In this document: positions 1 through 9,736 of the stretch, piece after piece
Numbering within the stretch: position 1 is the stretch's first letter
Layout: each line of letters starts with the position of its first letter
Assembly: GCA_048213135.1 (NCBI GenBank)
Contig: PS015502.1
Span: forward strand, 1 to 36,726
Direction: 5' to 3'
DNA: 36,726 nucleotides
Origin: Reclinomonas americana ATCC 50394
Taxonomy: Eukaryota > Jakobida > Jakobea > Jakobida
Program-made: the position numbers and the translations under genes
The notes under the pieces: model-generated
What the model was told of the DNA's origin: nothing
What the model saw: only the letters and a program-made list of their open reading frames with translations
Database searches by the model: none

Positions 1-1264
1 TCAGCGACGAGTGGAAGTTGAGGAAGGGCGCCGAGTGCGCCTCATCGCCGTCCTCAGAGCTGACGGCGACCACTGCACCATCAATGGCCTGCAACTCGAT
101 GCTCATGTCGGCCAGTAGCGCATCGTAGTCCACACGCAGCGAGATTGTCGCCGACGATGCCTCCACCGCAATGACCATAAAGTGCACGACCCGATCCTTG
201 TAGTCCATATCGTCCACTCGCATCACATATGTGTCGGCGTAGGAGCGCACGTTCTCGTTGGGAGGCACCGTGAGCGCCACGGGCGGAAGGCGCACGTGGT
301 CCTTGGTGACATCGCCGCAGCGCACCTCCGCCATCACACGATGACTGCAAGCGGGGAGCGTGAGCAGTGAGTGATCAAGATGCACGTGGCACGGCGTGTG
401 GCGACGCAACATGGGTCGCAGGATGAAAGAAAAGTGCAAAAAGTCACACGGATCGTTGGTGGGCGTCGCCTTGCCCGCACGCAGGCGCGTCACCACCAGG
501 CGATAGGGATCGGCACTCGGCTGCAACTCGATCAGCTGACTCTCCCACGAGCCCGGTCGTGTACTGGCAAACTTCTGTGACACGCTGGCACACGTGAGCA
601 GGAGGAGGCGCGACGACGCGCGCACTACCAACGCACCGTGTCGACCACTCCCAGCGATTCCTCCAGTGTGGGATGAATCAGACGCGTCTGGATGTCGTCG
701 CCAAGCGTCTCGCTTCGAAAGAAGAAGCGCAGACGGGCGCGCACCAGCACTCGAAAAGCGACCTCATGCTCGGATCCATCCTGCGCACATCCGCCACGTG
801 GTGAGAGAAGAGTGCGAATTCGTTTCCGTGGACACACATTCCACGTCACACACGCAACTGGTGGCACCTGGAACCGCGTACCAAACACACGAATGGAGCC
901 ATCGGAGGCATCCTGCGTACCACCGTACTCGGCGAGCGCGTCTGTGCCACACGCGTGCCACGGTCGTCAGTCACAGAATAGAAAGAGACAAGGAGACTGT
1001 GCGCGGGTATACGTGCGAATGCATGCATGTATGTGTCGTGTGTGTGTGTGTGCGTGCATGTGCACTGACGCAACCCTTGTACAGATCCGTCGGCAGGGGG
1101 TAGCCGTCGATGTCGCACACACCCGCGTCGGGAACCACCACGCCCTGCGCGTGCACTCCCACCAGCACCGAATCCAACAGCACCAACACAACAACAGTCG
1201 CCACCACCATAGCAGCAGCAGCGACGACACGCGACGACAGCCGCGGCTGTTGGCGTCGCCGCAT
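1..1264 (-). CDS. Secreted or surface protein of unknown family (3' end outside window)
   Basis: Three exons are visible: 1264-1075, 941-637 and 574 to beyond the window edge. Frames join at phase 1 and phase 0 without stops, giving at least 355 residues. The start is the Met of MRRRQQPRL. It is followed by an Ala/Val/Leu-rich hydrophobic stretch (about residues 12-36) ending in VGVHAQ, a typical signal peptide or anchor, so the product should enter the secretory pathway. The rest is a mixed alpha/beta ectodomain with several cysteines (for example DAGVCDIDGYPL, ACVTWNVCP, GGCAQDG, NDPCDFLHF, LPACSHRV). I recognise no domain. Intron 1 (1074-942) carries a GT/CA repeat. The gene faces the plus-strand Sds3-like gene across only 72 nt. 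The splice site of intron 1 is less certain than that of intron 2. A type I receptor ectodomain is possible, but the C-terminus is not in view. Confidence 0.6.
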
Positions 1265-1336
1265 GATTGATTTAGATTGCTCAGAATCCGTCCATCTCTC
1301 GAAATGATCCCCTTCGTCTCCCCTTCTCACAATTCC
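1265..1336. promoter_or_regulatory. 72-nt bidirectional promoter region
   Basis: The start codons of the minus-strand secreted protein (1264) and the plus-strand Sds3-like protein (1337) point away from each other with only this space between them. Both 5' untranslated regions and the core promoters must lie here or overlap the neighbouring coding sequence. No TATA box is obvious. Confidence 0.45.
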
Positions 1337-2374
1337 ATGGCTGAGCAGGCGGGAGAAGTGGTGATGATGGTGGAGAGGAAGGAGGAGGGGAAGGAGGAGG
1401 AGGAGACAGACGAGGTGAATGTGCTTGGCGACGGCGATGGCGGCGATGCCGTGGTGAACGACCTCTTGCGACGACATGCGTTGGGGTGTGTGTGTGTGTG
1501 TGTGTGTTTGTGTGTTCTTTTCGTGTTCGTCTTGAGCGTTGTCTCGCGCACTGAACATGCGGGTTGTGGCAGCGAGGTGAATCCGATTGATTTCTGTGAG
1601 GTGCTGGAGGAGCGGAGAGAGAAGCTGCGCATGCTCGACGCGGTGTACCGCAGCGAGTTTGCTCGCCTGCGACGCGTGTTGAGTGGTCGCCTGGATGCGG
1701 TATGTGTCAATCTTCCTCCTGCATCCATCTCTCTCTCACACACACACACTCTCTCTTCGTCTCCTTACACGGCAAATGCACAGGTGGATGAACTGAAGGA
1801 TCGCACCATTGCGGCCTCGGTGCTCTGGGCGGAGGAGCAGTATGCTGGTCGGACGCTGCATCGACGAAAGCGGCGACAGCGGCTTCAGCGGCGGCATTAC
1901 GCCTCGCAGGAGGACTACGATGTGGTGGAGCACTACCGTCGCTTCCTCGACTTGGAGGTCGGCCGCTCCGGTCGGCAGGCGTCGCACTTTCTGGTCTCGG
2001 TCACGCCGCAGTTGGCACTGGACTTCTCCGCCGACAGAGGATTGCACTTGTCGCGACCGCGAGTCATTGCTAATCCTGCACCGCCGCCAGCCACGGTGGT
2101 GACTCCCACTGTGTCGCACTCGTCGGCAATGGGTCGTAGTGATACAGCGTCGTCGCTGTTGCTGACGAACCGCGATCGAGTGCGCCTCGCCGCGCAGCTG
2201 CGGTCCATGGTGGAACAGGTGCGACACGAGAGGTTCAATCGGCTGCTGCAGGAGCCAGCTGAGGAGGCCGGCGCTGCCGACGAAAGCCAGAGAGGCGACA
2301 GCAGTGGTGGAGACACGGTGGCACCATCAGCAGAGGCGCCCGTAGGAAGTGACGGCGATGGTCTCCAGTCATAA
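1337..2374 (+). CDS. Sds3/BRMS1-like coiled-coil protein (putative histone deacetylase complex subunit)
   Basis: Three exons (1337-1485, 1573-1699, 1784-2374) give 288 residues. The two introns (87 and 84 nt) are multiples of three without in-frame stops, so retention would not break the frame. After an acidic N-terminus (KEEGKEEEETDE), the sequence NPIDFCEVLEERREKLRML begins a charged helical region. Its pattern (EERREKLRMLDAVYRSEF, then a basic coiled coil with RRKRRQRLQRRHY) resembles the Sds3-like family, whose members are subunits of Sin3/Rpd3 histone deacetylase complexes in the nucleus. A second helix near the C-terminus (LAAQLRSMVEQVRHERFNRL) precedes an acidic Ser/Gly tail. The start was placed at MAEQAGE because upstream in-frame Met codons lie close to the opposing gene. 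Family assignment rests on coiled-coil character and is only moderate; it could be another nuclear coiled-coil protein. Confidence 0.5.
   Translation: MAEQAGEVVMMVERKEEGKEEEETDEVNVLGDGDGGDAVVNDLLRRHALGCVCVCVCLCVLFVFVLSVVSRTEHAGCGSEVNPIDFCEVLEERREKLRMLDAVYRSEFARLRRVLSGRLDAVCVNLPPASISLSHTHTLSSSPYTANAQVDELKDRTIAASVLWAEEQYAGRTLHRRKRRQRLQRRHYASQEDYDVVEHYRRFLDLEVGRSGRQASHFLVSVTPQLALDFSADRGLHLSRPRVIANPAPPPATVVTPTVSHSSAMGRSDTASSLLLTNRDRVRLAAQLRSMVEQVRHERFNRLLQEPAEEAGAADESQRGDSSGGDTVAPSAEAPVGSDGDGLQS
1486..1510 (+). repeat. GT microsatellite starting at a splice donor
   Basis: The first intron of the Sds3-like gene (1486-1572) begins directly with a GT dinucleotide run, so several equivalent GT donor positions lie next to each other. 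Read through, it would encode a run of Cys and Val. Confidence 0.7.
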
Positions 2375-2383
2375 ACGGTTACA

Positions 2384-2389
2384 TTTATT
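2384..2389 (-). terminator. AATAAA hexamer just after the stop of the first cyclase gene
   Basis: On the minus strand AATAAA lies 7 nt after the TAA at 2399-2397, inside the 22-nt gap to the convergent Sds3-like gene. It could be a polyadenylation signal, but I do not see the hexamer consistently after other genes here, so it may be chance. Confidence 0.3.
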
Positions 2390-2396
2390 ATGCGCA

Positions 2397-3254
2397 TTAC
2401 TTTTTCGCGAGGACGAGGAACGTGGGAATCACGCCGACTCCCTTGCACTGCAGACGAGGTGTGGCGTTTGGGCACAGGATTAAGAAGAGATGGAGAGACA
2501 GGGAGTCGCAGCGCGCGCACTGACCTCGGCACTCGACGATTCGGTCTTGAAAAGACCGCGTGACCGCTGGTTGGTGGCCTCCGAAATCTGAATCGAGTTC
2601 GGCGGTGCCGTGCTGGCCATGCGCGAGGCGACATTGATTGTGTCTGTGCGAGGGACGAGTGAGAGAAAGTCACTTAGAGCGCCGTTGCGACACTATGGTG
2701 GTCGTCAGCTCACCGCCATACAGATCAAAGCTCTGTGTCAGCTGACCGACAATGCCAGCGGTACAAGGGCCCGAGTTGATTCCAGCGCGGAACTCGAGCT
2801 TGATGCGTCTCTATACATGCACACACATGTTACTACATCACGCGTGATGTTGTGGAAGAAAAGACAACTGCCTCACCCTCTCGCAGAACGATCTGATGGC
2901 CTCGAGGGCATGCAGTGCAAAGTCGGTCGCTGCAAACGCATGGTCGGGCCGTGGTCTGTACATTCCGCACACGACCATGTACGCGTGACCAATGGTCTTC
3001 ACCCGCTCCGCGTGCAACTTGCGGACGGTGGTGTCCAGCGTGGAAAAGAGTTCGCCAAACAATCGGATCTCTTCCTGCGCAGTCAGTGGGCCGGCGCCTG
3101 CGTCGGTACCGGTAGGAGTGCGTGAGCAACATGTGCGACTGCACAGGTGAAGACAATACGATGCTCAACCTTGTTCGCTGTCGATGCGCTCAACATCGCT
3201 GAGCTTGATGAAAACACAAGAGACTTCTGGGTGGAAGTCGACCAATGTGACGGT
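2397..3254 (-). other. Class III cyclase domain without metal aspartates (C2-like)
   Basis: Five exons: 3254-3170, 3070-2877, 2810-2714, 2643-2525 and 2447-2397. At the first metal site the family motif F-A-D-I is FIKL (Asp to Lys); at the second, I-G-D-A-Y is IGHAY (Asp to His). Kept: Lys in VKTIG and Asp in FDLYG, the adenine-selecting pair of adenylyl cyclases; Asn and Arg in NVASRM, which stabilise the transition state; and the Lys of the KGxG turn near the end. Animal C2 domains show the same pattern of loss and retention. The domain ends FLVLAKK and the stop. Confidence 0.85.
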
Positions 3255-6200
3255 CTGGTGCGCGCGAGAGTCAGTGTCACTCGCAGCACATTGACGCGAC
3301 AAGTGCAGCAGTGCGTGCACGGCAGTGACGCAACGCCAGCATCGTCGGCGGATCTCTCCGATGTGAGTTTGCTCAGCACCGGTCGGGGGAATGCCGTGTC
3401 CAGCATCTTCTCAAACACCGTATTGACACCGCTGAGGACTTGCAAGTCGTCGACCTGCTTTGGTGGCTCGCCCACACGGCAGGAGTAGTATTTGACACTG
3501 TTGACCATGGTCTCGCGCATGCTGAACACACCGTCAAACTTGCTTCCATCTTTCCGTGTAACTGAGTACACAGCGGGCGCAGACGCGTGACCACCGACGC
3601 CCGATGAACGCGAGAAAGTGTTCACGAGGTCGCCAAATGTCGCCGTCTTGTTGTTCAGCGTGAGACGAAGCAGCTGGTCGATGGAAATCGCTGTATGCGG
3701 AAGGGCGATAAGTACACGTGCAAAACGAGACACGAAAATCAAGAGGATTGTGCTGTGCGCTCACCAGCTGACGCCAGCTCGTCTGCCGTGTACCCAAACA
3801 TCTATCACGTACCACACACGTTGTGAGAAACTGAGAATCACCATTGACCAAGAATAACACACGCACCCGCTGCACGGCAGGATTCACTTGCTGAATGACG
3901 CCGTTCCGATCACACCAAATGACGGCATCGGAAGAGGTGGCCAGCACGCCGTGCAACTCATCGTTCTTGCGTTCCATCTCGGATCTCGTCTGGCTCTCGT
4001 CCGACACGTCTGTGCGTGACAAGGTGCTTGCTTGTAAGGGGCAAGAGACAGAGTAGAGTGTGCGACTGATGCAAGGTGACGCAGACCTCGTACAAACGCG
4101 CAGTACAGTTGGCGTGTGTCGAGATCGACGCGAATGACGTGGAGATGAATACTGACAGCCTCTCCGGAACGCTTCTGTGCATACACTCCTCGGCCACTGT
4201 TTGTATGTGCGTGAGATGCACTGCTCTGTGAGTCTGCGGTCGAGAGTTATGACTTGCATGCATGAAAAGACGACAACGCACGCCACTGCCAGGGCCGACT
4301 TGGAGGCGTCCTGTTGGTTCATGCCGCGCACATAGTCATCGTGCCGCTCCTTGTGCGGCTCTGGAACAAACATCTGGCGCCAACTGTGAGCTAGAGAAGA
4401 ACAAAAGGTGCACGCACTTGCACAACTCGCGCAGAAGACGTACCCGAACATTCTGCCCGATCACTGCCGCCCGGTCATTGCCGTAACCGAGCAGTCGCAG
4501 GAGCGAAACATTGATATCCTCGATGATGCCGGCCGTGTCGGTGACCACAAAGCCTGTGAATGGTTCACAAGCAGGATAAAATGAATACCGCATTGGTTAC
4601 CCCGGGCATGTATACTTGTACGCAACCATCGTGCATGGAATTGAAAATGTACAACAACTGCACCGCAATAGTGTGGAAAGTGATGAGATGCGATAATGAG
4701 ACGGACACCAGCTACAGAAGACCAGACAAAACCTTCTCGCGCTGCTCCTGGAGACACCTTTCACGTTCCTTGTCCTCCGACACATCGTTGATGAAGCAGG
4801 AGAAGAATCGTCGTGCGGCAATGCGCCCCTCGGCCAGCGTGACAGTGACGGGCACACCTGAACCGTCGCGATGCACAGCCTGGATGTACACGAATGGTGA
4901 ACGGTGAGTTATCATTGATCGTCGCAGCACTAAAGGATTGTGCGGGTGACTGCGGAGGACGTAACGACGCTTTCGATCGTGCGCCCAATGATTCGCGAGG
5001 TGCCGGGTGGTTGCAACAGGTATCTGGCAATCAGCTGATCGTGCCTCTCCCTGCACGATGGGATTGGTGTAATGTCGACAAGCAGGCCCTCACAGACAGA
5101 CTACTGACTGACCGTACTTCGGCAGGCACAATCATCTTGATGTTGGAACCAAGTGCGTCCTCGGCCGGGTAGCCCAGCATTCGTGTGAACGACTTGTTGA
5201 CCATCTCGATGAGCCTGCGCGTCAAAGTCAACTACTTAGCCGCCGCACAAGCCACACACTCTCTTTCTCATGCAAGCAACATCTACAACACTAACCCCTT
5301 GTCGTTGGTGATGATCACGGCACGGTCCGTGGTCTGCAGAATGGTGCGGAATTTCTCGCTGTTCTCCTTCATCTTCTTGCTGAGGTCAGCAGCGGAGCCA
5401 AGCATGCTCCCGGCAAAGAGGAACGACTGCAGTCCTTCGTCGCTGTTGATCACCCCAACAGGAATGAAGAGAGCGAGGTGCTTGAGGTAGCGTGTGTTGG
5501 CATCAGCCGTCAGCAACAGCGGTCGAATGTAGAACACCAGCAACAGAACGATGGCGGCCAGGGCGATGCCGAAGAGCGCCTGCAGAATCATATTCTGCCG
5601 TGCGAGATACGACGAGAAAGCTGACCGCAGTATCTACAGGTCGACAACGCACACACAGATGAACACGAGGACACGTGAAGCAAGCGTACTCACTCACTCC
5701 CACCCACACGCACCGCATTGCTCTGGACAAAGTAATAGTCGAGGTAAGCGCGGGCAGAGAGCATGATGCTGAGTTGCTCCTGATCAAGAGCTGCGGATGC
5801 TCCATACGACTGCACGAGTACACTGGCGGCGTCGAGAGCTCGGATGAACTGCGACAGAGCGAGACCCGTGAGGAGGAGGAGGAGGAGGGTGACCTGTGAA
5901 ACGAAGAACCACACTCACCACCGTATTGTACGGCCAGCACATCAGACCAATCTGCCAGCTGCTGGTGCCACTCACACTCGGCTCACACCGATCGTCGTAT
6001 AGGAGGCTGTTTTGGCGTTCGTTGGCCGACGAGTCCCAAATCATCTCCGTGATGGTCGCCGCGGAGTCGGCTGTTGTTGCAGCCCAGGCTAGACGAGCCT
6101 TACTGACAGATGCCTGCAACGTTTCCAACAACAACCGCGAATCGCTAACACCAGAGCCACTGACGAGCTCGGCGGCGGCCAAAGTCGCCGTCTCAAAGTC

Positions 6201-9200
6201 TGCCACTCGGTCCTGAGAGTTCTTCACCACCGCCGCAAACACACTGCTCTGGGTGCTGGTGTTGAGGGACACGACTCTGTGGTGCGCGACGAGTGTGAGA
6301 GAGGTTCGGAGGAAGCGCTCGGCACAACAACAAGTGTGCTGCGTAACTGCATGATGCACAGCAACACGATGATGATGATGGTGAAAACAGCCACCCGGAA
6401 CCCGATGTTGCCGAGGAACTGCCAGTCGGTGCGCACGCACTGCGAAGGCCCGTATCTTCGCTTTGCAACCACCTGCGGCGCGTAGCCCTACACACCGCCA
6501 ATGTCAACGGGTTGCTGTCGACATTGCACAACTAACTACAAGTGACAGCAATGAAACGCACCTCGCGTTCCTGCTCCGTCCGTGCCATGAACGAAAGGAA
6601 CCTCTCTCGACACTGAAAGTACACCTCCTGTGCCGTCTTACGGGCAAGCGCCTCAAACGACTGCACCGCGCCCCTCAAGTCGGCAGTCAACGATCGCTCA
6701 ATCAGAACAATGACAACAGCGGCCACGACAGCCACGCATCTGCCAGAGGCATTTCAGCCAATGTATAACAACGATCAAGCCTCACATGCAACTCACCCGA
6801 CGAGAACGGCCAAGACAATGGCAGCCTCCAGTCGAAAGCTTCGATTCGTGCTGTCGAGTCGCGCACGGTGCTCATCACGCAGTGCATCCAGCGCGTCATC
6901 GACCCACAGCAGAGCATTCTTCAGCATAAAGTACGGGTTGTTTTTCATGGCCCCGCTGAGCAGTGTCGTGTCTTGCTTTGCGTACTCCTGTGAGGGAGTG
7001 ATAGAAAGTAAAGTCAGAAATGCACACACGTGACATGACCGTCCATGTACAAACGAAAACTAATGGCCGCACCGATGCAAGATCGCTGGTGGCAGCCAGC
7101 ACGTCGGCCAGCGGCAGGGTGCTTTCTACGGACGCCAGCTTGCCGGCCGCCACATCCACAAGCCAGTTGATGGAGACGCTTTGCGACATGGTATTCAGTT
7201 GCTCACTGCGTTGTAGGGTGTAAGGTCAGCACCGGTCCGCACACCACAAAGGATGACAGGCGGATTCGGAGGCACGCAACTCTTGATACTTGAGTAATTC
7301 GATGGCATCGCTTCGGGCGGCCGTGGCGTTACCTTGGAGGTAATTGGTGAGGTCGCTTACTTGCCGCTGCAGGTCGGCACCGGACGAAGTCGTTGTTGCC
7401 AGTCGTCGAAGGCGCGATGCCGAATAGACGCTGCGCATGAATGCAACCCTGCATGGAAACACGTGCTGTCTAGTGAGCGACAACTGCGATGTGCCCGACT
7501 GCAGTAGTGGGGGCGACGAAACTTGAGGTGATTGACGGCAAAGGAGGTGACCAGCTGCCGGTTCACGGCCGAGTTGGTTGTCGTGGCAAGCACGAAGCTG
7601 GCAACAACGGTTGCGACGAAGACAATGCCGATGCTGACCAGCAATAACATGGCCTGACGCGTGTGTGGATTCTGTGCAGCCTTGTTCAGGGAACACAGAG
7701 GACAGGCATCTAGCAGTACGAATTCTCGTCAAACCATCTCCGAGAGAACGACCTGACGGAGCATAGAAGAATACATGCTGTCCATCGACATGGTGGAGGA
7801 TCCTCGCGAGCTGGACGACATTCCGCTGCTGCTGCCGGTGGGTGAGCTGTCGGCGTCACTTGTGGTGTCTTTTGCGGCCATGCTGGTGTCGACTGGAGTA
7901 ACACTCGGCTTCGTTGCCTCTGCAGTGGACGAAACGACTCGTGAGCTCAAAGAAATGCAGACGAAAGAGGAACGACTGGCAGTGACGAAGCTCTCCACCA
8001 GTCGTCGGTGAGAGCCAGCCAGCTGCGGACCGAATAGACAGGATCAGCAAAAAACATAAATAAGAGCGGCAGAGCGAAGCAGGAGACCTTTCGTGTGCTG
8101 TTGGATCGAGGCGCCAGCTCACTCGAAGTAGCTTGCATCGGTACCACTTCGGTGGCGGTGGGTGCCTCATCCACATTCACGAAACCGATGCGTCGAGATT
8201 GCGCTCTCTTGACATCATGCCGTGGTGACCGACCGGCGGCGGCGAGGAACTTGCCAGGCACAGTGGCCATAGCGTGACGCCCTTCATCGTCGTCCTCCTC
8301 GTCGCCACAGTCGACCGCTGCACACTCTGCCTCGCTGCCAGTCTCGAACGGCCGCACTGCACCAACAGCGGGAGAGAGAGAGCGAGAGAGAGAGAGAGAA
8401 ATTAGTACGTGCAGGAAGAGCGACTGTGTAATGGCCCAGGACGCACCGTGATCTGTGTTCGGTGGTGGCGACCTGGCCACTGCCTTGACACGCACAAATC
8501 TACTTGGCGAGGCGACGGCACGTGTACGAGATGCCACCGTGTTTCCTTGGTCGGTGCTGTTACTTGAGGCGGACGACGACAACTGCGCAATGTCCACACG
8601 ACCAACACCACCGTGGTCGGTGGCGGCTCCTGCATCATGATCGGCTTCTGCCTGTTGTGGATCGTGTGCGTCGAACTTGGTCATAATGAAGTTGAGTTGC
8701 TGCAGGCGGTCGGCCATGTCCATCACGCGCTCGCTGGATGCGGCCTCTGCGTCGGCCGCAGATGTAGTCTGTTCTCGAGAAAGCTCGTCGGCGAGGTCGT
8801 CCAGTAGTGAGCCCGTGCGTCTATCGTTCAGGATCTCTGCAACAAACTTTGCAGCGCAAGGCCAGTCAGAGTGCACGAGTGAGCACCGCCGCCAACGGCA
8901 ACACGAAAAGAACAACAACATCGAGCCGGATACCTCCGCAAACATGGTCATTACTTGCCCGTCGTTGGGGTAGTCGCGCAAGAGGTCGCGGAACTGCTGC
9001 TCGCATTCATCCTGCTGCTCACGAATGTTGATGGGGATGGTAATGATCCGCTCATCGTGGCGGAACTCGCCGGCGAGGTGCTTCCAGAAGCTGACCAACA
9101 ACGCGTGTGTCTCGTACCACTTCAACCTGGCGGCGCGGATTCTACAAACGCCACTTCTGTGTCAGGAACAGTGCGGCGAAAACACGTCACACAAAGGCGC

Positions 9201-9694
9201 AAGTGACACACCTGATGGTCTTGTCGACACTCTCCTGACCACTGTCGACAAACATGCGGAGGAACGCAAAGTACTTGAGTCGCATGTCCAGCGGCAACTC
9301 CTGCTGGCGCTCTGCCAGCGCCGAGCCAATTGCGATGGCAGTGTCGCTGTCGATCTCGTAGTGCCACAAGTAGTGCGCGTACAGCAGACTGAGCACAGGC
9401 GACTGCGGGAGACACTCGCTGCCGAGATCGAAAATGTCTCGGGCCCGAGCCAGCGGATCCTGCGTGTGCGACGTCGGAATGCGAGCCACAAACTCCACAT
9501 CGTACGCGTTGGAGAAGAGGCCGTGGATACCGGCCGACATGTCGCTGGCATCGGAGGCCATTCCGTACCGACTTTGCGGACTCTGGAAACGCACGTGCGT
9601 CAGGAGGTGTGCGAAGAGGAGAGAGAGTGCACAGCACGGCACGGTGTATGTGTGTGTCTCTGTGTGCGTGTGTGTGCGTGTGGTGTGTGTGTGT

Positions 9695-9736
<42 letters not shown>

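Noticed and set aside
2397-3254. Cyclase domain without metal aspartates as a sign of a pseudogene
   Set aside because: All 32 exons keep frame with standard splice sites, and other catalytic residues (Lys, Asp, Asn, Arg, KGxG) are kept. That is selection for a C2-like partner, not decay.
5784-5900. Pro-rich frame (PPPPPP) near the fourth membrane helix of the first cyclase receptor
   Set aside because: This is the CTC repeat of an intron pyrimidine tract read in a wrong frame; the acceptor at 5849 gives the correct exon.
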